From: Kitasatospora sp. NBC_00374
GTDB lineage: Bacteria; Actinomycetota; Actinomycetes; Streptomycetales; Streptomycetaceae
Direction: 5' to 3'
Assembly: GCF_041434935.1 (NCBI RefSeq)
Contig: NZ_CP107964.1
Span: 1,674,001 to 1,738,000, forward strand
DNA length: 64,000 nucleotides
Part shown: one piece after another, positions 50,801-61,412 of the stretch
Layout: every line of letters begins with the position of its first letter
Position numbering within the stretch: the stretch's first letter is position 1
Notes under the pieces: generated by a model
What the model was told of the DNA's origin: nothing
The model's database searches: none
What the model saw: only the letters and a program-made list of their open reading frames with translations
Position numbers and translations under genes: made by a program

Positions 50801-53800
50801 GAGGTGTGGATCACGTAGGCCAGGTCGTCGGCGTGCGGGCGGACGGGTTCGGCGGAGCGCGAGCCGAGCTCCTCGGCCAGGACGGCGCCCAGGCCGTGCT
50901 CGGCGAGCACCGGCAGCCGTCCGACCACCTCGGCGGTGGTCAGGGTGAGCAACGGCCGGGCGTCCTCCAGCATCAGGGCGACCCGCTCGGCCGGGTGGTC
51001 GAGGTCGACCGGCAGGTAGGCGGCGCCGGACTTGAGCACACCCAGCAGGACGGCGACCAGGTCGGCGGAGCGCGGCAGGGCGAGGGCGACCACCCGGTCC
51101 GGGCCGGCGCCGAGCGCGGCCAGGTGGCGGGCGGTCAGGTCGACCCGGGCGGCCAGCTCGGCGTAGGTCAGGCGCTGCTCGCCGAAGACCACGGCGGTCG
51201 CGTCGGGGGTGGCGGCGGCCCGGGCCTCGAACGCGTCCACGACGGTGCCGGCGGGCACCTCGCGGTCGGTGGCGTTCCAGGTGCGCAGGACGTTCTCCCG
51301 CTCGGCGGCGTCGAGGATCTCCAGCGCGCCGACGGGGGTGCCGGGGGCGGTGGCGATCTGCCGGAGCAGACCCAGCAGGCGGGCGCCGGTGGTCGCGGCC
51401 TGCTCGGCGGTGAAGACGTCCGGGCGGTACTCGACGGTGAGCTTCGGGTTCTCGCCGGGCAGGGTGAGGACGGTCAGCGGGTAGTGGGTGGCGCCCCGGT
51501 GGGTGATGTCCGCGACGCGCAGCCCGCGGGCGGTCAGCGCGGCCGGGTCGACCGGGTAGTTCTCGACCACCAGCAGGGTGTCGAAGAGGGTGCCGTGCCC
51601 GGCCTGGGCCTGGATGTCGGCCAGGCCGAGGTACTGGTGGTCGAGCAGCGCGGACTGCTGGGCCTGCAGGCGGGCCAGCGCCTCGGCGACCGGCTCGTCC
51701 TCGCGCGGCTCGAAGCGCACCGGGACGGTGTTGCTGAACAGGCCGACCATCGACTCCACGCCGGGGATGTCCGCCGGGCGTCCGGAGACGGTCGCGCCGA
51801 ACACCACGTCGGTGCGGCCGGTGAGGCGCCCGAGCAGGATCGCCCAGGCGCCCTGGACGAGGGTGTTGAGGGTCAGTCCGTGCCGGCGGGCGGTGGCGGT
51901 GAGCCGGGCGGTGAGCTCGGCGCCGAGCGGCAGGTCCAGTTCCCGGCCGGCGGCCGAGGTGCCGCCGGCGGGGGCGCCGAGGGCGTCGGCGAGCAGCGTG
52001 GGCGCGGGCAGACCGGCCAGCGCCCGCCGCCAGGCGTCGGTGTCGGCGGCGGTGTCGCGCCCGGCGAGCCAGCCGAGGTGGTCGGCGTAGGGGGTGGCGG
52101 CGGGCAGGTCGGCCGGGTCCGCGCCGCCGTACGCGGCGATCAGCTCGCGCAGCAGGACGGGCATGGACCAGCCGTCCATGACGATGTGGTGGCGGGTCAT
52201 CACCAGGCGGTGGTGGCCCTCGCCGAGGGTGACCAGGGCGCAGCGCACCAGCGGCGCGCGGTCCAGGTCGAAGCGGCGGCCGGCCTCGGCGGCCTCGATC
52301 TGGGCGAGTTCGGCCGCCTGCCGGTCGGCGGGGATGCCGGTGAGGTCGTGCTCGGTCCACGGGACGCGGACCTCGCGGGCGATCAGCTGGAGCGGCCGCC
52401 CGGTCCCGGCGTCGGTGAACACGGCCCGCAGCGCGCCGTGCCGGTTGACGACGGCGTCGACGGCGGCGGTCAGCGCGGCGCGGTCGAGCGGGCCGCGCAG
52501 GTCCAGCGAGGTGAGCGAGGTGTAGAGGTCGTCGGCGCCCTCGGCGCGCCGGTGGTTCGCGTGGAAGAGCAGGCCCTCCTGGAGCGGGGAGAGCGGCAGC
52601 ACGTCCTCGGTGCCGGGGTGGGCGGCGGCCAGCCGGTCCAGTACGGGCTGGGTGAGGGCCGCCAGCGGCACGTCGGAGGGGGTGAGGCCGCCGGCGTCGG
52701 GGCGCTCGGCGTACGCGGTGAGGGCGTCCAGGGCGGCGAACCACTGCTCGGCGAGCTCGCGGACGGCCTGCTCGGTGAGCACGCCCTGCGGCCAGGCCAG
52801 CTGGACGGTGAGCTCCGGGCCGTCGACGAGGTCCTGGACGAAGGCGGAGATCTCCAGGGCGTGGGCGGCGGGCAGCGCTGGGTCGCTGCTCTCGGCGGCG
52901 GGCTCGCCGGTGGTCCACGGGCCCCGGGCGGCGGGCAGCCGGCCGAGGTAGCCGAACCGCAGCTGCGGGGCGTCGGCGTCGGCCGGCAGCGGGCCGCCGA
53001 CCGGGGCCGGCCGGCGCAGCAGCTCGTAGCCGGCGCCGGCCCGGGGCAGGGCGCGCAGCTGTTCCTTGACCAGGGCGAGGGCGCGTCCGGCGGCGGGCCC
53101 GCCGGTGCGGGCGTCGTCGAGGTCGACCCCGGCCAGGTCGAGGCGGGCCGGGTGGGAGGTGGTCAGCCGGCCGACCGTGCGGGCGGTGTCGGCGCCGGCG
53201 ACGAGCCGGCCGCGGCCGTCCAGGTCGAGCAGCAGGTCGGGGCGGGCCGAGGCGCCGTGGCGGGCCTTGCGGCGGCCGAGCACGGCCAGGGTGAGGCCGG
53301 TCAGCAGGACGTGGTCGACGTCGGCGCGGTGGCGGGCGGGGACGGCCGCGAGCAGCGGCGCGGTGCGCCCGGCGGGCAGGGTGAGGCGCAGCCGCCGGGT
53401 GCCGGCGGCGGTGTCGCGGGTCGGGTCGAGCGGCCGGTCGCCGAGCAGCGGGCCGGCGCCCTCGGCCAGCACGGCCTGCCAGAGCGGGAGTTCGGCGCGG
53501 ACGGGGTCGCCGGTGGCGGTTGCGGCCAGGCCGAGGGCCCAGTGCCGCAGCGGGGTGGTGACGGCGGCCGGTTCGCGGCCCTCGTAGGCGGCCTGCAGGT
53601 CGGTCAGCAGGATGGGCCAGGAGTCCTCGTCGGCGGCGAGGTGGTGCAGGGCGAGGACCAGCCGGCCGGGGGTGTCGTCGCCGGCGTCCAGGTGGACGGC
53701 CTGCAGGACGACGTCCCGCTCGGGGTCGAGGCGGTCGGCGGCAGCCGCGCGCTCGCGGGCGCAGGCCTCGTCCAGCTCGGCGGCGGGGACGGTGACGCGG

Positions 53801-56800
53801 CGCAGGCGGTCGGCGGCGGGGGCGCTTCCGGCCGGGCGGATCTCCTGGGTCCAGCCGCCGTCGGCCTCGACCGTCAGCCGCAGGCGGAGCGCGTCGTGGT
53901 GGTCGGTCAGGGTGTCCAGGGCGGCAGTGAGGCGCTCGGCGTCCAGTGCGGCCGGGACGGTGACGGCGGTGTGCAGGCCGGAGCGGGCGATCGGGCCGCG
54001 GCGGGTGCGCAGCCGTTCGGCGGCCGGGGTGGCGGGCAGGGTGCCGACGGCGTCGGGCCCTTCGGCGGCGGCGCCGGCGGTCTCGGCCACGGCGGCGATC
54101 CGGGCCACGGTACGGCGTTCGAAGACCACCCGCGGGGTGATCAGGTAGCCGGCCCGGCGGGCCCGGCTGCCGAGCTGGATGGCGGAGACGGAGTCGCCGC
54201 CGAGGGAGAAGAAGTTGTCGTCGACGCCGAGGTCGGCCAGGCCGAGGATCTCCTTGACCAGGTCGGCGAGCGCCCGTTCGGCCGGGGTGCTCGGGGCGCG
54301 GCCGGTGACGGCGGCGGACAGTCCGGGGGCGGGCAGCGCCCGGCGGTCGATCTTGCCGTTGGCGGTGAGCGGGAAGGTCTCCACCGCCACCACCGCCGCC
54401 GGGACCATGTACTCGGGCAGCAGCTCGGCGACGGCCGGGCGCAGGGCGGCCGGGTCGGCGGTGCCGGTGACGTAGCCGACCAGCTGCCGGCGGCCGGGCG
54501 CGTCCTCGCGGACCAGGGCGACCGCGCGGGAGACGCCGGGCTGAGCGGTCAACGCGGCCTCGACCTCGCCGAGTTCGATCCGGAAGCCGCGCAGCTTCAC
54601 CTGGTCGTCGACCCGGCTCAGGAAGTGGATCCGGCCGTCCGTGCCGCGGCGCACCAGGTCGCCGGTGCGGTACATCCGGCTGCCCGCCGGGCCGTACGGG
54701 TCCGCGACGAAGCGTCCGGCGGTCAGGCCGGGCCGCCCGAGGTAGCCGCGGACCACCTGGTGGCCGGCGAGGTAGAGCTCGCCGGGGACGCCGACCGGCA
54801 CCGGCCGCAGGCCGCCGTCCAGGACGTGGGCGCGGGTGTTCCGGAACGGCACGCCGATGTCGGGTACGCCCCGGTGGTCGGCGGGGAGTTCGGCGGAGGT
54901 GGCCCAGACGGTCACCTCGGTCGGGCCGTAGACGTTGGTGACCCGGCGGGTGGCGCGGGTCATCCGCTCGGCCAGCTCGGCGGGCAGGGCCTCGCCGCCG
55001 ACCAGCGCGTGCACCCGCGGCAGGCTGCTCGCGGAGCCGTCCTCCAGCAGAACGTGCCACAGGGTGGGGGTGGCCTGGACGGCCTTGGGGCGGTGCGCGT
55101 CGATCAGGGCCGCCAGGGCGGCCGGGTCGCGGACGGTGTCCCGGTCCGCCAGGACCACGGTGGCGCCGCTCACCAGCGGTACGTGGATCTCCAGCCCGGC
55201 GATGTCGAAGGAGACCGTGGTGACGGCCACCAGGCTGTCCCCGACGCCGAGTTCGAGCTCCTCGCGCATCACCTCCAGGAAGTTGGCGAGTGCGCCGTGC
55301 GGCACCACGACGCCCTTGGGGCGGCCGGTGGAGCCGGAGGTGTGGATGACGTACGCCGGGCTGTCCGGGTCCACCGGGCCGGCGGGCAGCGGCGCCGCGG
55401 CGGCCAGCTCGGCGACCGTCTCCGGGGCGTCCAGCACGAGCAGGTCGCGGTCGCCGGGGACGGCGTGCGCGGAGCCGGCCACCGTCACCGTGCAGACCGG
55501 GCGGGCGTCGTCCAGCATGAACGCCAGCCGGTCGGCGGGGTAGTCCAGGTCGAGCGGCAGGTACGCGCCGCCGCAGCGCAGCACCGCCAGCATCGCCGGC
55601 ACCAGCTCGGCCGACCGCGGGAGCGCGAGCGCCACGAAGGACTCCGGGCCGACGCCCCGGGCCGCCAGCAGGGCGGCCAGCCGGCCGGCCCGGGCGTCCA
55701 GCTCCGCGTACGTCAGCCGCTGACCGCCCGCCACCACGGCGAGCGCGTCCGGGGCCAGTGCCGCCCGCTCGGCGAACAGCTCCACGGCCGAACGCCCGGA
55801 CACCTGACGGTCGGTGGCGTTCCAGCGGGCGAGCGCGTCGAGTTCGGTGTCGGCGAGCAGCCCCAGGGCCGCGACCGGCTGCTCGGGCCGGGCGGCCAGC
55901 CGGGTCAGCAGGCCCGCGCAGCGCTCGGCGTGGGCGGCCAGCTCGGCGGGGGTGTAGAGCGCCGGGTTGGCGTCGAAGTCCAGGTGCAGCAGGTTGTCGG
56001 GGGTCGCGCTGACCGCGAGCGAGAGGTCGTCGACCGGGCCGGCGGCGAGGTTGACGAGGCGGCCGGGCAGTCCGGCGAAGTCCAGGTCGAGGTCGAACGG
56101 CTTCAGGTTGAGCAGCGGGCCGTACAGCCGCTCGTCGCCGCCGACCAGGCCGAGGTCGCGGCGGATCTCCTCGCCGCGGTGCAGCTGGTGGCGGCGGGCG
56201 TGCTTGAGCACGCCGGCGGCGCGGCGCAGCAGGTCGGTGTAGCTGTCGGTGCCGGCGACGGCGAGCCGGACGGGCAGGATGTTGACGGCCATGCCGGGCA
56301 CCCGCAGGGTGCCGGGCGCGGTGCGGGCCATGAAGTGCATGCCGAGGACGGCGTCCGGGGTGCCGGTCATCCGGTGCAGGTAGGCGGCGAGGCCGGCGGC
56401 GGCGGCCTCGGCCCAGGTGGCGCGGGCGGCCCGGGCGGCGGCCAGGACGGTGGCCGAGTCGGCGGCGGACAGCGCGATGCGGTGGCGCAGCGAGGTGGCG
56501 CCAGCCTGCGCGGTCTGCTCGGTCAGGCCGACGACGGCGGGGCGGTCGGCGAACAGGCCGTTCCAGTGGGCCCGGTCGGTGGCGGCCCGCTCGGAGGCGA
56601 GGTACTCGCGCTCGGCGTCGGCGAGCAGGCCGACCGGACGGAACGGCGAGTCGCCGGGCTCCCGGCCGGCGGCGAGGGCGGTGTACACCTCGGCGACCCG
56701 GCGGGTGAACAGGGCGACACCGTACCCGTCGATCACCAGGTGGTGGAACCACTGGAACCACAGGTGCCGCTGTTCGCCGGTACGGACCAGTAGCGCGCCG

Positions 56801-57216
56801 GTCAGCGGGCCGGCCTGGTCGCCCTCCAGGACGGCGGGCACCGCCAGCTGGTCGCGGACCAGGGCGACGGCGGCCTGCTCGGGGTCGGCCGCGCCACGGG
56901 TGTCCAGCCGGGGCAGCCGCCAGGCGTCCTGGTCGAAGCCCGCGGGCCGCTGCACGGTGCGGCCGTCGAGCTCGACCAGCCGTATGTGCAGGCCGTCGGC
57001 CTCGGCGAGGGTGCGGCGCAGGGCCCGCTCCAGCAGGGCGGTGTCCAGCGGGCCGTCGAGCTCGACGTACTGGCCGACGTTGTAGGCCGGGTTGTCGGGG
57101 TCGATGCGCTGCGCGGCGAGCACGCCCGCCTGGGCGGCCGTCAACTCGGCCGTCCGGTGGGGCTCGGTGGTGTCCGCCGTCCGGCCGTTCGCCGTCTGGG
57201 TGCTCGCCTCTGCCAT
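44845..57216 (-). CDS. Siderophore NRPS, C-A-T-E-C-A-T-C-A-T-E, DHB starter
   Basis: Peptide synthetase of about 4,123 residues. C1 is EntF-like ([10 protein letters not shown] about residue 158) and probably joins DHB from the free aryl carrier protein. A1 (TSGSTG about 626) has pocket D-I-L-Q-L-G-V-V-W, matching Gly signatures (DILQLGLIWK). T1 about 1,004; E1 about 1,192 is degenerate (HHLAADE, and DLDGRGR for EGHGR). C2 HHIVMDG about 1,678; A2 about 2,139 with pocket D-S-E-D-L-G-F-V-D (cationic residue suspected); T2 about 2,525. C3 HHIAGDE about 2,715; A3 about 3,185 with pocket D-V-W-H-F-S-L-V-D, a Ser signature; T3 about 3,574; E2 intact (HHLAVDG about 3,760, DLEGHGR), giving D-Ser. ATG at 57216 is behind GGGAAGGG, part of which is inside a hairpin. 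It hands the chain to the next NRPS. Confidence 0.95.
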
Positions 57217-57226
57217 GGTCGGCCCT

Positions 57227-57255
57227 TCCCGGGGTGTCGCTGCGACACCCCGGGA
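57227..57255 (-). promoter_or_regulatory. Hairpin sequestering the NRPS ribosome-binding site
   Basis: Perfect 14-bp arms (57227-57240 and 57242-57255) with one base between, realistically a 12-bp stem with a 5-nt loop. In the minus-strand RNA the 3' arm ends in GGGA, which is the first half of the Shine-Dalgarno GGGAAGGG, 10 nt before the start codon of the first giant NRPS. It could act as a translational attenuator. Confidence 0.7.
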
Positions 57256-57306
57256 CTGCCCGGGCCGGGGTGCGGTGGTGGTGATGGGGTCCGCAGGTCG
57301 TGCGGG

Positions 57307-57347
57307 GGCGCGGACGGCCGCCGGGTGGTGGGGTGGCCGTCCGCGCC
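57307..57347 (-). terminator. Terminator after the siderophore-binding protein gene
   Basis: 13-bp perfect arms GGCGCGGACGGCC (57307-57319) and GGCCGTCCGCGCC (57335-57347), 15-nt loop, starting 10 bp beyond the lipoprotein stop codon on the minus strand. It separates that gene from the NRPS genes. Confidence 0.8.
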
Positions 57348-57356
57348 GATGGGGCT

Positions 57357-58376
57357 CTAGAGGCCCTTGAGGACGGTCTCGATCTGGTTGAGGACGTCGA
57401 TCGAGGTGCCGTAGCGGTCGGTGGTGCCGTAGGTGACCGGGATGACCTTGTTGGCCTTGACGGCCTTGAGCTGCTGCCAGGCCGGCTGCTTGTCCAGGTC
57501 CTTGGTGTCCTGCGGGACCTCGCCGGTGGCGGCCGTCTTCGGGACGAGGATGATGTCCGCGTCGGCCAGCACGTCGAGCTTCTCGGTCGAGTAGGTGACC
57601 TCGTGCTCCTTCGGGTCCGCGGAGGCGGCGGAGAACTGCGCGCCGGCGTCCTTCAGGACCTGGCCGACCCAGGAGGAGCTGGTGTCGACGAGGAACTCGC
57701 CGCCGCCGTAGGAGGAGGCGAAGGTCCACTTGACCGAGTTCAGCTTGCTCGCGTAGTCGGTCTTGATCTTCGCGGCCTTGGTGTCGTAGTCCGACTTCAG
57801 CTTCTTGAACTCGGCCTCCTTGCCCACCGCGAGCGCGATCTTCTCCTGGGCGTTCACCAGGTCGGCCGGCTTGTCGATGCCGAAGTGCAGGACGGGGACG
57901 CCGAGGCCCTCGAGCTTCTTGATGCCCCAGTCGAACGCGGTGGCGCCCTCGACGATGATCAGGTCGGGCCTGAGCGCGGCGACCTTCTCGATGTTGATCT
58001 CGATGCCGGAGCCGATCGGCTCGATCTTCGCGGCGGCCTCCTTCTGCGAGGGCAGCAGCTCCATCGGGTTGTTGTCGTCGATGGTGCTGGTGCCGACCGG
58101 CTGGACGCCGAGGTCCAGCAGCGCGCCGGTGGCGTAGGAGACGGAGACGATCCGCTTCACGCCCGCCGGGACGGTGACCTTGCCGTTGGTGGCCTCGACG
58201 ACGACCGGGCCCGCGGCGGCCGTCGAGCCGGTCCCCTTGCCCGCTCCGGCCGCGTCCTTGCCGTCGCCGCCCGAGGAGGAGCAGGCGGCCAGCGCGAACA
58301 TCGCGGCGGCGGCGCCGGCGGCGGCGATTCTGCGGCGCTGGGCGGCCGGGGTCACGAGCACGGCGGGGGTCTTCAT
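57357..58376 (-). CDS. Siderophore-binding lipoprotein (FecB/FepB type)
   Basis: Solute-binding protein of 339 residues. The N-terminal signal ends in a lipobox ([11 protein letters not shown], Cys about 32), so it is anchored to the outer face of the membrane. The mature part has the TroA/FecB fold: [37 protein letters not shown], a long Lys-rich backbone helix (about 180-210), and a C-terminal lobe ending [12 protein letters not shown]. It would capture ferric siderophore and deliver it to the FecCD permeases. The ATG at 58376 follows AGGAG. It lies between the aryl carrier protein gene and the NRPS genes on the same strand, and a strong terminator follows it. Confidence 0.95.
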   Translation of the reverse strand: MKTPAVLVTPAAQRRRIAAAGAAAAMFALAACSSSGGDGKDAAGAGKGTGSTAAAGPVVVEATNGKVTVPAGVKRIVSVSYATGALLDLGVQPVGTSTIDDNNPMELLPSQKEAAAKIEPIGSGIEINIEKVAALRPDLIIVEGATAFDWGIKKLEGLGVPVLHFGIDKPADLVNAQEKIALAVGKEAEFKKLKSDYDTKAAKIKTDYASKLNSVKWTFASSYGGGEFLVDTSSSWVGQVLKDAGAQFSAASADPKEHEVTYSTEKLDVLADADIILVPKTAATGEVPQDTKDLDKQPAWQQLKAVKANKVIPVTYGTTDRYGTSIDVLNQIETVLKGL

Positions 58377-58453
58377 GGTTCTCCTAGGGAGGCTTTCGCT
58401 GCGGTCCGCGCCGGACCGACGGGCCCGGGCCGACGCGTGGGGGTGGGGAAGGT

Positions 58454-58696
58454 TCAGCGGGCGGTGAGGTACGCGGACCAGGCGCGCACCGTCGGGGTGG
58501 TCTCGGCCAGGTCGGCGAACTCGACCCGCGCGCCGCGGGCGCGCCACAGGGAGATCAGGCTCATCAGCCGGATCGAGTCCAGACCGAGGTCGCGCAGGTC
58601 GTCGTCGTCGCCGATCTCCTCGGCCGGCTCGTCCAGCAGGTCCGCGAGGTCGGCGCGCAGGCTGTCCGGGTCGAGGCCCGGGATGGCGGAGGTCAT
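58454..58696 (-). CDS. Stand-alone aryl carrier protein
   Basis: Carrier protein of 80 residues with the phosphopantetheine site DLGLDSIRL (Ser41) and an acidic first half (LLDEPAEEIGDDDDLRDLGL), as in the ArCP domains of EntB and DhbB. It would carry DHB activated by the ligase at 18-19.6 kb to the starter C domain of the first giant NRPS. In most DHB pathways this domain is fused to isochorismatase; here the isochorismatase has no such domain, so the two parts are split by about 38 kb. It lies between the ornithine monooxygenase and the binding-protein gene on the same strand and is probably cotranscribed from the iron box at 60.2 kb. Confidence 0.95.
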   Translation of the reverse strand: MTSAIPGLDPDSLRADLADLLDEPAEEIGDDDDLRDLGLDSIRLMSLISLWRARGARVEFADLAETTPTVRAWSAYLTAR

Positions 58697-58745
58697 CGGG
58701 TGGTCCGTTCGTCAGGGGGGAGTGCGGGGGCGGCGGGGACGGGGC

Positions 58746-60119
58746 TCAGCCCGCCGCCACCCCGACCTGGGCGCCGCGGCCGAAGTCCGTCCGCAGGTCG
58801 CGCGCGGTACGGCGGAGCAGCAGCGAGTCGCAGATCTCCCCGGACCGGACGGCGAGGGTGGAGAGCAGCGAGGAGGTGATGCCGTGGGTGTGCTCGGTGC
58901 CGCCCTGGAGGTAGATGCCGACGTCCACGTGGTCGGCCGTCAGGATCCGGTGGTCGCGGTCGACCCGCAGCCGGCCCTGCCCGTCGGTGAGGCAGGCGTC
59001 GGCGAGCTCGCCGAGCAGCGGGCGCGGGTCGACCGGTCGGTAGCCGGTGGCCAGCACGACGGCGTCCGAGTCCAGCGCGAACTCCTCGCCGGTGGTGAGC
59101 GAGCGGATCATCGCGCGGGCGCCGTCCGGGCCCTGCTCCACGCCGGTGAGGCGGGTGGTGTTGAGGATCCGCAGGCGCTCTCGGCCCTGCACCTTCTCCT
59201 GGTACACGGTGCGGTAGAGCTGCTCGATCAGGTCGCCGTCCACCACCGAGTAGTTGGTGTTGCCGTGGTAGTCGAGCAGGTCCTGCTTGACCGACTCCGG
59301 GGCGTCGAAGAAGTGGTCGACGGCGTCGGGGTCGAAGATCCGGTTGGCGAACGGGCTGTCGTCCGCCGGGCTGTAGCCGTAGCGGGAGAAGACGGCACAG
59401 ACCTCGGCGTCCGGGAAGGTGCGGTGCAGGTAGTCGACCGCCTCGGCGGCGGACTGGCCGGCGCCGACCACGGTGAAGCGGCGGTGCGGACGGTCCGTCA
59501 GGGCCGGTGCCCTGAAGATCAGGTCGCGGGTGTGCCAGACGCGGTCGCCGAGTTCGACGCCCTCCGGCAGACGCGGCGTCAGGCCGGTGCCGACCGCGAG
59601 GTTGCGGGTGCGGCGGACCTGCTCGTCGGCCGGGTCGGTGGTGGAGCGGGAGACCACGTCCACGGCCTCGACGCGGCCGTCCACGACCACCGGGCGGATC
59701 TCGGTGGCGCGCTGCCCGTAGGCGACATCGCCGGCGAACTCGGCGGCGCACCACTCGAAGTAGTCGTGGAACTCGATCCGGGTCGGGAAGAAGCTCTTCT
59801 GGTTGATGAAGTCCGCGAGCCGGCCGCGCTGCTGAAGGTAGACCAGGAACGAGAACGGGCTGCTCGGGTCGCGCATGGTGACCAGGTCCTTGAGGAAGGA
59901 GACCTGCATGGTCGCGCCCTCCAGCAGCATGCCGCGGTGCCAGCCGAAGGCGGCCTGCTGCTCCAGGAAGCCGGTCTGCAGGGCCTGGCCCGGGTCGCGC
60001 CGGTTGTGGTCGGCGATCGCGATGGCCAGGGCGAGGTTGGAGGGGCCGAAGCCTATTCCGACCAGGTCGTCGGCGCCGCCGCTCCCGGCCTGTGCGCTCG
60101 ACTCGCGCGATCCCGACAT
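58746..60119 (-). CDS. L-ornithine N5-monooxygenase (hydroxamate synthesis)
   Basis: FAD- and NADPH-dependent N-hydroxylase of 457 residues (SidA/PvdA/IucD family). FAD-binding GIGFGPSNLALAIA is at about 21-34, the substrate-region pattern MQVSFLKDLVTMRDPSSPFS and FFPTRIEFHDYFEWCA follow, NADPH-binding VVGAGQSAAEAVDYL is at about 216-230, and ATGYRP is at about 355. The LVTMRDPSSPFSFLVYL and FFPTR segments resemble ornithine rather than lysine hydroxylases, and two hydroxyornithine-type A domains in the cluster agree. ATG at 60119 is selected because GGAAGGA is correctly spaced. Its promoter overlaps the iron box at 60205-60223. Confidence 0.93.
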   Translation of the reverse strand: MSGSRESSAQAGSGGADDLVGIGFGPSNLALAIAIADHNRRDPGQALQTGFLEQQAAFGWHRGMLLEGATMQVSFLKDLVTMRDPSSPFSFLVYLQQRGRLADFINQKSFFPTRIEFHDYFEWCAAEFAGDVAYGQRATEIRPVVVDGRVEAVDVVSRSTTDPADEQVRRTRNLAVGTGLTPRLPEGVELGDRVWHTRDLIFRAPALTDRPHRRFTVVGAGQSAAEAVDYLHRTFPDAEVCAVFSRYGYSPADDSPFANRIFDPDAVDHFFDAPESVKQDLLDYHGNTNYSVVDGDLIEQLYRTVYQEKVQGRERLRILNTTRLTGVEQGPDGARAMIRSLTTGEEFALDSDAVVLATGYRPVDPRPLLGELADACLTDGQGRLRVDRDHRILTADHVDVGIYLQGGTEHTHGITSSLLSTLAVRSGEICDSLLLRRTARDLRTDFGRGAQVGVAAG

Positions 60120-60204
60120 GCTCGTCCTTCCGTTGGCTGCTTGCCGGCGGGGCCTCACCCCGCACCGTTCCGGGAGTTCCCGACCCGCCCGCCTCGCCCG
60201 TTGA

Positions 60205-60223
60205 TGAGGTAAGGCTTGCCTAA
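60205..60223. promoter_or_regulatory. Iron box upstream of the ornithine monooxygenase
   Basis: TGAGGTAAGGCTTGCCTAA matches 15 of 19 iron-box positions and is highly symmetric itself. It lies about 86 bp upstream of the monooxygenase start codon, so it probably governs monooxygenase, ArCP and binding protein, and perhaps the NRPS genes by read-through. Confidence 0.85.
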
Positions 60224-60300
60224 CTTCTCTTAGATGTGCGCAGGTGTCAAGTTCGGACCCGGGTGCGCACGACCCCTCCGACCAGGGCAGTTGGCGTCGT

Positions 60301-61236
60301 TCAGGCCGGCACGGAGACCGCTGCCCGGGCGCCTGCGGGCGGGGCCGCGGCGCCGTCCGGCACCACCTCGGTCCCCGAGCCCGACTCGGTCAGCGCCCGC
60401 AGCAGGCTGTGGCGCACCCGGCCGTCCAGCACCCGGGCCGAGCCCACACCGGAGCGCACGGCACGCAGACAGCCCTCCATCTTCGGGAGCATCCCGCCGG
60501 CCAGTCCCGGCAGCATCCCCTCCAACTCCCCCGCGGTCAGCCGCTCGACCACCTCGGCGGAGTTCGGCCAGTCCCGGTACAGGCCCTCGACGTCGGTGAG
60601 CACCACCAGCATCTCGGCGCCGAGGGACACCGCCAGCGCGGCGGCGGCGGTGTCCGCGTTGATGTTGTAGACGTGGCCGTCGGCGCCGCGCGCGATCGAG
60701 GAGATCACCGGGATCCGGCCGTCCCCGATCAGCGCCTTCACCACGCCCGGCTCGATGGTGACGATGTCGCCGACCAGCCCGATGTCGACCTGCTCGCCCT
60801 CCACCACGGCGTACCGCTTGACCGCGGTCATGGTGTGGGCGTCCTCGCCGGTCATCCCGACCGCGAACGGGCCGTGGCCGTTCAGCAGGCCGACCAGCTC
60901 GCGCTGCACCTGGCCCGCCAGCACCATCCGCACCACGTCCATGGTCTCCGGCGTGGTGACCCGCAGACCCGCCGTGAAGGAGGACTCCAGTCCGAGCCGC
61001 TCCAGCAACGAGCTGATCTGCGGGCCGCCGCCGTGCACGACGACCGGGTGCAGGCCGGCGTAGCGCAGGAAGACGACGTCCTGGGCGAAGGCCGCCTTCA
61101 GGTCCTCGTCCACCATGGCGTTGCCGCCGAACTTGACCACCACGGTCTGACCGCGGAACCGCTCCAGCGACGGCAGCGCCTCGATCAACGTGCGGGCGCC
61201 GGAGCGCGGCTGACGCACAGTCGGAACAGTGCTCAC
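60301..61236 (-). CDS. argB: Acetylglutamate kinase (ornithine pathway)
   Basis: Amino-acid kinase of about 311 residues that phosphorylates N-acetylglutamate, the second and usually controlling step to ornithine and arginine. Motifs: [10 protein letters not shown] near the N-terminus, [38 protein letters not shown] and [17 protein letters not shown], then [15 protein letters not shown] Pro/Ala-rich tail of about 25 residues is added at the C-terminus. GTG at 61236 ([10 protein letters not shown]) is preferred to upstream frame extension. An isolated argB beside a hydroxamate siderophore cluster, with its own iron box upstream, suggests it boosts ornithine supply when iron is low, in addition to the housekeeping arginine genes. 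Confidence 0.95.
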   Translation of the reverse strand: MSTVPTVRQPRSGARTLIEALPSLERFRGQTVVVKFGGNAMVDEDLKAAFAQDVVFLRYAGLHPVVVHGGGPQISSLLERLGLESSFTAGLRVTTPETMDVVRMVLAGQVQRELVGLLNGHGPFAVGMTGEDAHTMTAVKRYAVVEGEQVDIGLVGDIVTIEPGVVKALIGDGRIPVISSIARGADGHVYNINADTAAAALAVSLGAEMLVVLTDVEGLYRDWPNSAEVVERLTAGELEGMLPGLAGGMLPKMEGCLRAVRSGVGSARVLDGRVRHSLLRALTESGSGTEVVPDGAAAPPAGARAAVSVPA

Positions 61237-61310
61237 AGGCCCCCCTGATTCGAAGTCTCCACCGCCGCCGACCACGACTCCCGGCCACCCGGCCACCATG
61301 TCGACAATCT

Positions 61311-61329
61311 TTAGGCAAGGCTTACCTTA
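61311..61329. promoter_or_regulatory. Iron box between argB and the AraC-type gene
   Basis: TTAGGCAAGGCTTACCTTA matches 15 of 19 iron-box positions. It is 75 bp from the argB start and 84 bp from the start of the divergent AraC-type gene, so it may control both. Confidence 0.85.
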
Positions 61330-61412
61330 CATGCCGTCGGGCGAGCTCGTCACCCTCGGGTCCGACACCGCCGACCCGCCGTCGAGGCGCCTCCGGGAGC
61401 GATACTGGGAGG

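Noticed and set aside
49081..56793. A 2,570-codon plus-strand open frame opposite the DHB-starter NRPS, and a 3,265-codon frame on the minus strand there (46964-56761)
   Set aside because: Both are shadows of the real frame. One is Gly/Gln-rich, the other Arg/Pro-rich, and neither has recognisable motifs.
58403..58417. Small hairpin GGTCCG-cgc-CGGACC between the ArCP and binding-protein genes
   Set aside because: Only 6 bp of stem. Hairpins of this size are frequent by chance at this GC content, so no function is claimed.
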